Source of the DNA: Branchiostoma floridae
Lineage: Eukaryota > Chordata > Leptocardii > Amphioxiformes > Branchiostomatidae
Length of the DNA stretch: 64,000 nt
NCBI RefSeq assembly: GCF_000003815.2
Contig: NC_049991.1
Coordinates: forward strand, 1,182,613 to 1,246,612
Reading direction: 5' to 3'
Shown: piece by piece, positions 1-32,900 of the stretch
Position numbering within the stretch: the first letter of the stretch is position 1
How the letters are laid out: the number at the start of each line of letters is the position of its first letter
Program-made: the position numbers and the translations under genes
The notes under the pieces: generated by a model
Seen by the model: the letters and a program-made list of their open reading frames with translations, nothing else
Database searches by the model: none
Told to the model about the DNA's origin: nothing

Positions 1-366
1 ACAGGTCTAGTTCAGACCTGAACATGATTGTCTGTGAAAACTTGTGAATGGGCAATACTCAAAACAATGGTCCATTTTGGTACAAAGGAATCTGTTGGGT
101 GGAATATCCCACTAACTCCCTCTGTTAACTTACACCAAGTTTGATTGTAGAAAGTTGGTAGAAACGACTATAAACTCTATTTCAGTCTTGTTATTATTTT
201 CTTAAACAGGCAAGCATTAAAACGTGTGAAAGGCTGCTGATATAATCTGTTCATTTTCTGGTCAGTCCAAAATCTGGTCCACTGATTTTTCAGGTCCAGT
301 GTTTTTTTAAGAGTCCAACAAGAAAAAAATGGTATGTGCTGGTACGATGTACTGGTACCCACCCCT
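1..366. repeat. Dispersed GGTACAGGTAC-type repeat, copy 1
   Basis: CCTGAACATGATTGTCTGTG AA..AATGGGCAATACTCAAAACAATGGTCC, GGAATCTGTTGGGTGGAAT and TCAGTCTTGTTATTATTTTC recur in the copies at 16745 and 29262. The left end is cut by the window. It ends with ..GTACTGGTACCCACCCCT. Confidence 0.7.
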
Positions 367-1206
367 ACAAACCACCATTCAGAAATAGTCAGAGATACTT
401 AGATGAGTATTCCAAGCATTTGAATACATGGACTAACCTCAAAATACATGCACATGATGGATTCAATTGTAAGGAAAGTAGTTGAGGTGTTATAAAAATG
501 CTCCGAAATGATGCTTTGTCATAAGATTACTTAAGAATAAAATCTTGGCAATGGGAAGGAAAGAGTGGATCTCCACACAGGTGAATCCAATGTCAACTAT
601 GCCAGGGTAGATCTTCAATAAAACCTTAATAGTCCTTTGCACCACTATTTTGCATTTACAGAATACATTCTTGTAACATGCTGTCATTCTGTTACACTGG
701 AAACTTTACACCACAATTGTAGTCCATTTTATTTTCAAGGAAGTTAAACAAAAATAATTACCAGGCCTTCATGAGTGGCTTAGAAAAAGCTAAAGGCAGT
801 TTATTGAAGGGTCACCTTGGCATGTATGTAAGGGGACATGATGTATATGAACTAGTCAGGTGATCTACAACCTATGCCATGCAGTCTGGCCATGCTGGAG
901 CACTGCAAGCAGACATGCAAACAGTCATGCAGCTTCGGTTAGTTTGGAAAACAAGTCCTGGAATATAAAAACTGTGCCACGCCACTACCACCGCTATCAC
1001 CAAGGCTACCACTGTGGAGGATATGTTTGCACACAGACAAACACGGCGCTACTGTATGGTACATACGCATGCCTGTGAACAGAGAGAAAGGCTTGGTCAC
1101 TAAAACTGTGGTCTGCATAGTGCTACTTCAACTACATGTATGCCTGTTGTGGACATGTAATACATAATATCACGTCCAGCAACATTTGGCAACAATTTCT
1201 TGTATC

Positions 1207-1511
1207 AAGCTAAGGGCACAACCCGCTGTACGTGCAAATACATGCTGTCTATGTGCCAAAATGTGGGCAATCTTTTTGGATCTGTAAGTGGTAAGTACCG
1301 CCGTACGAACTTGTAGGGAATCCAACAAATTTTGGAGCATGCAGACACGCTGTAGAAATTAACGTGCAGGCAAAACTCGGTTGCCATGTTGATGTACTCC
1401 CTCCCTGCTCTTGCCAGTCGTTCCCCATGTTTTCAGAAATACGTGGCGGACGTGGCCTTTCAAAGAAATGTACAGCCAAATTGCAAGTACGGCAGGTTGT
1501 GCCCTTAGCTT
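1207..1511. mobile_element. MITE with ~31-bp inverted ends
   Basis: 305 bp downstream of the last recognised Miro exon. Ends are AAGCTAAGGGCACAACC and GGTTGTGCCCTTAGCTT. No coding content; superfamily undecided. Confidence 0.78.
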
Positions 1512-2384
1512 AACATGATCGACAACCCATTGAAGTTTTAAAATTTTCATTTTGCAATTTGGGGTATCAATGTTGAAGGTCAATGCAATTGACATGTGTA
1601 GCCACAAGTATTAAAGGTGCAGTATTGTCTAAACGTCTCAACAAAATCCTGATATTTCTCTATCCTCATTATGATCTTGTAAACTATTATAGCATTTTCC
1701 TGCTGTCATTATATGGACAATTTTACTTTGCCATCCCTTATTTCAAATGGCTCTGTCTATTTTGATCTCACGAAGTAAAAGTGGATTGTGCTTTCCAACT
1801 AGATTTGGTAAAGGCGGTATTTTTTCAAGTGTATAATAGTCTTGAAAAAGACATAAGCTGTTGTAGAGAAATTGGCAGTGCGTAAAGTAGTGGTAGTATC
1901 TGATATTTGATGTTACTGCTGCATGGGTCATTGACACAGTGGTGTGCAGCAGGAGACTAGTCTTCAAACAGCTCTGTCCAAACATGCATAAAGTACTTTA
2001 TATATAGTACAATGTCGCAAATCAACATTTTACAGAAATGTTTTTTATGAAAGCAATTTGGTAAAATTGTGGCTTTATTACACAACCTACAATCTGGTTT
2101 CCAGATTATACAATTCATATTCTCGGATATTATAAACCTGTAACACCAGCTGTAACCAAAAGAGCTTGGAAAGCACAAGCTGCTTTTATGTAGAGATAAC
2201 ATAATAAAATCACAAAGAGACAACATGTAACTATCATGAAGATTATAACATTGGTGAACACATACAGCATCTAGTGGCTGCTTCAAAGCAGTGACAATTC
2301 ACATGCAGTTGTCGTCTCTGACACTAGGTGTCTCCCATGCACTATGAGGTGCAGTCCAAGCATTGCCACACCAACAGTACTTAC

Positions 2385-23006
<20,622 letters not shown>

Positions 23007-23911
23007 TTATGTTACCGATGATTTTACTGTCTTTAACCTTAAGAACAAGCTCACTGTCCTTCGTTCCGTTGTAAAAGGTGTAGTCGACGTCGGTTTGCCC
23101 GGTGTCAGATGGATGCCCTCCCACCCGACAGCAAACCTAGGCTGTTTTCAAGAAACTTTCGCGCCACGTTCCTGTTTGTTTCCAGTACTGCTTATTCTCA
23201 GATCACGATCCTACATTGCGTCAAGCATGTTGCCAGTAAAACTCTTCCTTTCGATGAATTTAGAAAGTTTCAGGCCGTTTCTGTAAATTCTAACCTCCAG
23301 ACGATCATCTTCTCCAATTTTTAGCGCCTTCCAGTACGCATGCGTTTTTGATTGACCAATCGGAAGGAGTGTTTCAACCGGAGGGAAACTTTGAAAGGAT
23401 AAATTGGACCCTACCACTGAATTTTAGGGCTACATTACATTTTTAGCAAAATAGCCTTCTAAATTATGAAATCTATGAAAATACATAACGATTGATGAAA
23501 AAATACATTATGTTCTGCTTTTATCTAGATTTCGATCAACATATATGGTACAGTTGTTCTTTTTTGTTGAATATATTTAAATAAACACCCCTATAATCAG
23601 AGTATGCACACTGAGCAAGGTCCCGTACACTCGTACACAGGCTGTTTTTGTGCCAAGTTTAATCATCTCGCAAATTCATGAGCTAAAGGGGGCAAAAATT
23701 GTTAAGTGATATCACATTATTAATATTCTCTGCTTCTTAGAGGGCACATTGCATTCTCCTTCAATCAAGGAGCTTTGCCTTACCACCCTGGGCTCAAGAA
23801 CAGTACGTATGACCTATGACCTTTCGTACCCATCTGCTGCAACACGACGACATCACCCTTCCGCACGTCTTGCCAGGGTTTTGCTTTTAACCTTGCATCA
23901 AAAAACCCTTC
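23007..23911. promoter_or_regulatory. Divergent RHOT/ELAC2 promoter interval
   Basis: The start codons of the minus-strand Miro gene and the plus-strand ELAC2 gene lie 905 bases apart, head to head, so both 5' UTRs and a shared or back-to-back promoter must lie here. ORFs reading through this stretch look like chance frames. I see no repeat with recognisable ends inside it, unlike nearly every intron around it. No specific promoter element is claimed. Confidence 0.6.
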
Positions 23912-26900
23912 ATGTTGCAATCTTTACTCTCTTCTCTTCATTTTCGAACGAGTTTCAGCTTCCGTCGCGCCCACACAAGGCGCTTGTTGAGGTCGTTTTG
24001 TGTGTGCAGTGTGCGGCGTGGTAGTGAAGGTGGGGAGGGGGGCGGTAAGGCACGGTGGGAGAACAACACGGCCACCAGCAGACGACAGCCCAGACTTGCA
24101 GTGTTTCCTCCAGGGGGAAGACATCTACAGGTGATGTAACAATTAGTCATGTTAGATCTTTATAGCAATGGTTACCAGAAATGGTTCTGCAGGATTGAGA
24201 TAAAGTTGTTGTTGTTGTTGTCTCTATATCCGCTTGGTTCGTCTGGTGATGGTCACATGTGCTGTCATAATTTGTCTCTCTCTATGCTTCCTTAACCTTT
24301 AGATAAAGGTAAATTACCTAAACGTTATAAGTATGTTAGCAGATCTACGGTTGAAGCTGTACAGGTATGTTCCATCTAAGGGGTCATCTAAGGGTAGTGT
24401 TCCACACTGTAGTTTGACAGCGCATGAAAGTCACTGCAGTTTTGGCTTTCGTTCTAGTGTAACATTGCATTGTACATGAACGATATATGATTTTTTGCCT
24501 ATGAGGATCTACTTTGCTAAGGACCCTTAAGTGACTTACTTGGACGCTTTGTACGTCCACAACAGCATGGACAATAAACGGATATGTTAATGTTGAATTA
24601 AGTGTATAGATTGTAAATAGAGCAGCTGCTATGTCATGAGGCTAGCTGTACATCTTATTGAAGTCTGTGGAGACTACACTGTTCCAGTACATACCAGATG
24701 CCACTGTTGCATGACTAGCCCCTAGATTCTACCCAAGGTCCCTATCTAGGGATGTGGTTGCAGTTCACATTCACTGAGGGTTAAGTCTACTTGGGTAGAT
24801 AGTCGCCTTACCAGGTTTGACTGTATAGTCCATCCCAAACAATAGCTGCTGGACATGACGATGAATGTAGTGTGACATGTTTCAGAGGGTTATATACGTA
24901 TATATGTATATATATATGTTACGTATACATTAATCATTTGTTGTTTTCTCATTATTAGAAGCAAAACGAAATGGCAGAAGAAACGTTACGCCACGTGAAG
25001 AAAAGAAAGAAAGGCCAAACCTACGTCAACAACATTGCAAACTTCTACTTGCAAGTGATTGGAGCAGGTTCCCGTGATACGTGTCCGTCTCTCTTTGTCT
25101 TCAGTGATACTAAACGGTGAGATAATAAAGACTTTTCCAAAGCTTACACTTCTGATACAGGGCTCTCTGATAGGATACATAGTATTTGACAAAATGACAA
25201 ATTTTGTATGTCATTTTGACATTGAAACATACATTTTTAAAGATTGTGGCCATTTCAATGTCATCATGGTAGAAAAACGTGGCATGTCTAAAAGTAGAAT
25301 TGGATCAAATCATGTCAGGAGGCAAGCACTGGGTTTGCCGGACTGGAATAATATGTATTACTAAAGTTTTGGAAAACCCTGTATCTAAGCTTAGTGATAT
25401 GATGATAAGATGACTGATATCTGTAGAGAAATGACTGATATCGGTGGTATTGGTGGTCATCTAGCACTAGGGATTGTCACCTCCTGACCTGATTTGACTG
25501 GCATATTTGATATTCAGTTCAAAATGTGATAAAAAGTATTCACAGAGATATGATCAACCAAAATAAAGACTTACATGTAACCAGATTTCTTTGTCTTCAT
25601 CCAATTCAACTTTTACTAATAATATCAACTTGCATTATACATGTATTAAACAATATGGTGATGGCAAGATGTGACAGATTTGACAGGAGAAATCACATTT
25701 TGTCTTTTGTGCAATCAGATATCTTTTCAACTGTGGAGAAGGAACCCAGAGAATTATGATGGAACATAAGTAAGTAGTCTTCTTTCAGTTCACATGCATC
25801 AACATGATTTAAGTGTTAATAAGTAATAATGACCCGGTAGGGCTGTGTACCTAAATACCCGTACCTGTACCGTACCTATAACTTTGTTTAGGTACAGGTC
25901 CGGACCTTAACATCTGTGTACCTGTACCTGTACCTAAACAAACTAAATCACTGTTGAACACCACTTTTGAGACTAAAGATGAGTAAATTCCAAATCAAAG
26001 ATGACAATTGTGATAATCGTGCAGTTGAAAATTAAGAAAACTTTGTTTTGAGGTTCAAATATTTAAATTCTCATACAAATATGACAATTCCTCACTAAAA
26101 AAGACAACTTGCTACATTCATAACTTAAGGATATTTGATCAAACTTGCTTAGGTACAGGTAAAGGTCCGGACCTGTACCTAAACCCGTGTACTGTACCTG
26201 TACCTGAAATTTCTTAAGGTACACAGCTCTATGACCCGCCCTGATTGTCACATTTGGTGATAATCGATCGGACGAAGATTCTGTGGCAATCGCCTGAGCC
26301 TCGCTTATAATAAAAAAAATCTATTGCACAACAGTTGTACAAGGTACAAAGTATGGTTTATGACATGTGTGACAGGGACGGGTTTTCAGGTGAAAAATAT
26401 GCACAACCCTATGTCAATCTTGAATATGGCCAATCTTCCATTGATACATCCGAAGATCGTGGATAATGTGATGAGTATAAGGCCTAGTCATTTATTAGCA
26501 GTAGGGTTCAAGTGCCACAAACTGAGCAGTCTAACTGCTCAGGACCATTTAGTTGTGGTTAGTGCACTTGTTTCATGACGAGCCCGGGTTCAAAAGGATC
26601 CAGGAAACGGTTGTATTCGCCTCTTCTGTTTCAGTGGTTCCCATGTCAGCCTTGTGATTTCATTTGATCCAGTGCTAACCAAAGGTGTTTGATCTTACCC
26701 AGGGTGAAGGTGAGCAGAATGGAGGACATCTTTCTAACCAGACTGAGCTGGAACAATGTAGGGGGTTTGGGAGGTAATTATGAAAATTATATACTGAGCA
26801 AAATATAATGTAGCATTATGTTTTACTAGGGATGTCCTTGTACAAAATGCTCTTGGTTCCAATCAAGGAGGCTGTTCCCATTACATTAGTTGGTAACTTG

Positions 26901-29900
26901 GACTTCATTTCTGTGCCAGGGCATCTTGGTTGGGACTGCACCTGTCTTTTGGAGGGGATGCAAATTGGGTACTCTGTGTTCAGGTGCTTTTGACACTTGA
27001 AAGGGGAAGGGTTAGGAACTCCTCCCTATAAAAATATACCCACTGAAACAGTGAGGAACTTGCTGCCCTATATCGTATATGTCCAGGCTTATATGTCGCT
27101 ATCAGGATCTGAGCAAACAAACAAATTATTAACAAAATCAAAATGGCTAACATATATATATTGTCTTAAATACCGGTATATGTCCAATGGAATTATTGAC
27201 AGGATGTTATATGAAAACTCATAGCATGAAAATGACTAGTGCTGTATAAATGAGGGGTTTTGTTTTTGTTGTACCAGGCATGACACTGACTCTGCAGAGC
27301 ATTGGTGTACCAGAAGTGCGGGTGTACGGACCTCCTAACGCAGTAAGTCTTACACAGAAATTAAATGTATCTTGTTGAAATAGGTAATACCAATACAGGT
27401 AACATTTGATAGCCTCGTCATTTGTCCATCTAAATTCCAAATTCCTTTGGTGGCACTATTCACATGACTGTGTATATAGCTCTTCTATATTACTGTATTA
27501 TCAAAGTTTTTCCAATATTGTTCTTTGAAATCCCCTTTCTACATGACACTGTATTACAGGAAGATTTCTACCAAGCATTAAAAGACTTCACATACTTTCC
27601 AAAGATAAAAGTTGGTAAGTACATCTAGATCTAGATAATTACAATATCATGTACACTCTGTAGTATTCTGAGACTTGGTAAAGATATTGGAACATTGTTC
27701 TTTATTCATAATCAATACATAACAGTCACAGCCGATGGGCAATTCTGACTGATTAACATGGCACTGTAGCTATAGGTGTCACTGCTTACAGATGCAATCC
27801 CAAATATGAAGTATATACAGTTAATATAGTGTTTACAATGAGGTCCTGAAGGTGAAAGAGTGTATTACATGTATAAACGTAAACTCAGTCACATTTCAGA
27901 CAGCATTTCCACCACCCAACACATTAGTTCTTTGCCTTGAAGTGGTCAAATGACCTAGCCTGAGTATCATCCTTCGTAGTGACCGCTGGCTCACGACTTT
28001 CGCTTGTGTAACCACCGTGGTTAGCAAGCGAAAGTCGTGAGCCAGCGGTCACTACGGAGGATGATACTCAGGCTACAAGTGACCTGCTTTGAAAAAAACA
28101 TAACACGTTGGGTTGGTAAAAACAAGTGTGTCTTGAGAAGAAAAAAACACGTACATGCGTACTGAATGGTAATAAACTTTAAATTCAAAATTAATCGTAG
28201 TGGCCTGCTCTAATTCAACATTGAGCATTGTTGGTGAATTGTTCTCTGAGTGCAATTGCTAACTTTAATTCTAGGTAGGATATTAATTGTTATCCTGAAT
28301 TCAGAAGCAGGCATGTTTAGCACAGGTCACAAGAGTGTTTCTTTTCCAGATGTGAAGCCGTACCAGCTGTCCCCCATGACTGATGATGTCATGACTGTTT
28401 GGCAGGTACCAATCAGAGGTGAGCTACATGTGTATGTATAGTCTGTCCTCTTCAGTGTCTCATCATACTCCCTTAATGTCAAGGATCTCTCGGAAATGCT
28501 TAAACAGCTTTAGTATTAAGATGTGCTTCAAGCCTACACAAACCTTGAGACACCTTATGCCAGCTCTTAAGGGGACAGGTGTCACATCCAGTGGTAAGCA
28601 GTAACTTCATACATTTTGCCAGGAATCTTACATTTGAGAAACTGTAAGATCTCTTAAGACTAGGTTCTTAGAGTATAGAACCACAGTTCAGGAAGTTCAA
28701 ATGACTATTCAATCCCCAAAATGAATTTTGAGCCCTGGCTGATGCTTTACAATTGTGTATAAGGAAATAACATGCAAAAACCTTCTCTTGTCCAATCACA
28801 GCTCCTGACACATCATCTGAAGGTGGGCTCAGCCTAGGCCAGGTCTAGGTCACCTGACCATAGTCTCAGTCCCAAAGCCGCCAGCTCTCCTTCCCAGAGT
28901 CCAGTGGTCAGGAGAAACAGTTCTGGTGTTTCTGATATCGACTCAGAATCTGATGATTCCAGCAGGTCAACCAGCCCTAGAAATTCACCTAGTAAGTTAT
29001 CTCTGCAGTAATGCCACGTTGATTTGATTATATGGATGACATCCGCGCTCGCACCAATTTTCGGCCATTTCCAAAAAAAAAAAAAGTTTTCGACCACACA
29101 ATAAATTGTGCAAAGCAGCTGTAAAATGAGCACAAATATTCCGTTCATTGAAAAAAAAGTATCAGAAAACAGATAACTAATGCCATAGAATGCCAAAATG
29201 AATCTAAAGTTAAAGAATAAGATGTGAAAGGACAGAAAGAAAAAAATGTATTGTTGGTTGGGGGAGGTACCAATACAGAAAATTCAGATCCAGAGGATCA
29301 TTTCCAGGTCCGGACATGAACCTGGACCAGATTGTCTTTGGAAACTTGAGAATTGGCAATACTCAAAACAATGCTAATTGGTCAATTTTGCTACAAAGGA
29401 ATCTGTTTGGTGGATTATTGGACTCCCACTGCATTTTAAAATCCCATCTCCATGTAATAAAGGCTAACTGTCTCTGTACCTTTGACTGTAGAAACTTGGT
29501 GCAATTGACTATAAACTCTACTTGACTTCGCTCTTGTTGTCTTCTTGCCCAAACTTCTGTGAACAAGCTATGGTCACGATTTTTAGGTGTTGAATAGCTT
29601 AGGAATAAGTAATGTGCTCAGGAAGAAGTGATGTAAGTTTGGGCATGCAGGTAGCTTAGGCAAAGTTCTGGGTTCTGAGTTTGGGGCCAGTCTGACTCTT
29701 TCTCAGAAAGGCGCTAGCGCTTCTCTAATCGTCGGTTTTCAGACAATTCAACGTTTCATGGAAAGGGCTGCCTTTTCACTGATTGACAGGCTTAGTTGTC
29801 ATTTTCTGTGAAAAAGTTATTTTTTGTCAAAAAACATAAATAAAATCAAATTTTCACCCCAAAACTGCTAATTTTGGGGCATTTTTTACAGGCCACTGGA

Positions 29901-32900
29901 CGGAAAGAGTTTTCCTGGGATTATGACTAATATGACAATGAAGGTCTACATTTTGTCTGTTTCACCAAGGAGCTTTTATCAAGCTCCTTGGTTTCATAAA
30001 GAAAAAGGAAGAAAATCGTTGAAACATCACCATGCATAAATTATGTAAATCTGTATATCATTTGCATAAGATCTACAGAAGCTCTAAATATTTTATTGGG
30101 GTATGATTTCGCCAAACTCTAGTTATATTGTAATTTTGTACCTTCTCACAGAGGCAAAAAGAAGAAAAACATCTCAGAGGGATGAGTCTCTTGTCATAAG
30201 TTATATTTGTAAGGTAAGTCCATGTTTCATCATTCGTAGCTTGGGAAAATGACAGCTCAGAGACGACGGTATTCTTCGGTAAGTCCGTGTTTCATATCCT
30301 TACACTCAAGGACATTCATTAGCTATTATATGTTTAAATGATATTTCTTGATATTTCTATACAAAAGAAATTATGCACTGATCACAACAAGCTAGAGAAA
30401 AAAAACTACTCGTTAATATAATTCATGGTTTACAGTTTTTGCCTTCAAACTTTGATGTTATCAGAATTAAAACATTTTGTTAACATTCTTGTTAACACTC
30501 CTGTAACTTAACATCCTGAAGAATTCTTTTTCAACAGATGGAATCAGTGATATGCTGGCAAATACTGAATCCGTCCCTAAACATGTAGTTTAAGTAAATA
30601 ACTTTATGTGCCGTTAAGCATGTTTTGTCTCTCTATACTCACAGTTGAAGCCAAGAAAAGGCAGGTTTTTATCAGAAAAGGCTTTGAGGGATGGAATCAA
30701 ACCGTGAGTATTTAATCTCAAGGCATTATTGCTGAGATTAATCCAAGAACTATCATAACTTACAGTCAGTCTGATTGCATGGGAAGAATTACTTGCCCAC
30801 TTGAAAATTAATTACCCCAACATTGTTCACTAATACATGCCAGGGCTCGAGATAGCACCTGTATGTGCAGGTAATATTGGAGCTGTGCAAGTATTTCAAG
30901 TGTCTACCTCCATGTACTGAGTTTTATTCATTTATGTCATATCATGTAGATGTATGGGTATTGTTATAACCTGCATTGAATGTTACTACCTATAAAGTAT
31001 AAAAGAAAAAGATAGCAATGGTTCCTAAACAATTTTAGTATAATTCATACTTCCTAAATTGAGAAAGTGCAGGTAAAGTTTGTCTGGTGCAGGTAATTTT
31101 CAATGTTACAATGTACCTGCACCAGTGCAGGTATGCAGAAAAATGTATTTCGAGCCCTGTATGTACTTGATTACTGAGTGTGATGTTCACCTGTAGGGGT
31201 GTGTGGGTTAGTGAGTTGAAGAAAGGTAACCAGGCCACCTTACCAGATGGGAGAATCATCAACCCAGAAGACTACATTGAACCTGACACACCTGGGCCTG
31301 TCTTCATTGGTCAGTACAACTTTGCTAAATAGTATTGCAGTATAAGATCATGGTTAGACCTTAGATCTACAGGGGTATTTTTACCTCCATGTTTCACTAG
31401 TGTTTCTGTGTCTGTCAGTCTGTCTGTCTGTCTGTCTGCCTGCATGTCTGTCTGTGAACAAGATAACTCTAAAATGGCTGGATAGGCTGGTTTCATACTT
31501 GGTGTGTTGGTTGGGTGTTGCAAAAGCTGGAAATGATTATATTTTGGGCCCCCTGCTGGCTTTCCTTGGTACTGCAGTATTAAGTTTGTCTACGATGAAT
31601 ATCATTGCATAAATTATGTAAATTATATGTTATTTACATGTTTTTGGTTACATTTTGCATCTGTTTGTTTTCAATTCACAGTGGTGGAATGCCCCATGGA
31701 AAACTTTATTGATCCTGTGACAACCAACAGCCAGATTGCAAAGTAAGAATAATAAGAATACCAAAGGAAGCTTACTATGATAATAGATTCATTATATATG
31801 CATATGTCAGAATTCTACTGTGTAGAAAATGTGTGTTGTTCATCGTTCAAATCTGGTTCTTAATTCGAGCATGGGGACTACAAAGAAGTTGTAGCTGATG
31901 GGTAAGACATTTGGTTGGCAGAGGGGCATTACTAATTATATCATATAAAAAGTTTCCAAGTTTTAATGATTGAGTATAATGTGTTTTAGGTCTGGAGAAG
32001 CTTGAAAATGACACCTCATTTGTTTGCAATTCAAGTTTGCAATTCTTTTTGTATCTTAAGGGTATATTATATTGGACAAGACTGTTTTGATGTAACAGTT
32101 TGTTTATAACTGAACGAGGTTGGCCAGCCAGGTTTGACAGTATCCCAAACTTTGTGGACATTTTGTTTTTAGGAGGAGTGTTGTTTGGTCCCCATGAAGA
32201 TGTGTTCTCTAACTTGTTGATCTCAGGTATCAGGAAGATGGTGATGAGGAAAGACCAGCCATCGTGGTGCACTTTACTCCTGCAGGAGTAGTGAAGAACA
32301 CACAGTATCAGGAGTGGATCAGGAGGTACATGTGGACAGTAGTCTGGGAACAAGCACCAGTTCAGCCATGCTTAGTTGCATTATGTCATACTTGGGCCTT
32401 GATAACGTTTGTGAGATTGCATGGCGCAGTGGCAGCGTGTTTGGCTCAGGACTGAGAGGTCTCGAGTTCAAATCCTGTCATGTCACCAATCTTGTGCCCT
32501 TGGGAAAGGTACTTTACACGACTTTCCTCACTTTATTCAGGTGCAACTGAGTACCTAGCATGGGATTCTATCTCAGAATGCCTGTTTTATCTCATTTTAA
32601 CAATGGGTGGCACCTGCAAAAATCTGAAGACCGTGAAATTGAATTGGCTTAATAGCTTTAACTATGATCGAAGTATTTTCATTAGTCATTCTACTGATTG
32701 GCATGAGTTTGGGTCCTTTAGCAACTGTCTTTGGTACTGTAGGGGCATTTTAATTCAGACTTTGAAACAGGATACTAAAAATTTAAGAACTTAAATGAAG
32801 ATGTAATGGTATGTATATCATGAAAATATAAGGACTTGATAACAGGAACTTCATATTTGCTATATACATGTACATGTAGTTAACCTGGTTCAAGAGGAGC

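Noticed and set aside
28834-29196. 120-residue minus-strand open frame
   Set aside because: Reverse of the ELAC2 Ser/Pro/Asp linker exon plus an A-rich repeat.
31847-32353. 168-residue minus-strand open frame
   Set aside because: Antisense to ELAC2 exon 13 and its intron; no protein-like motifs, and the sense strand is clearly coding.
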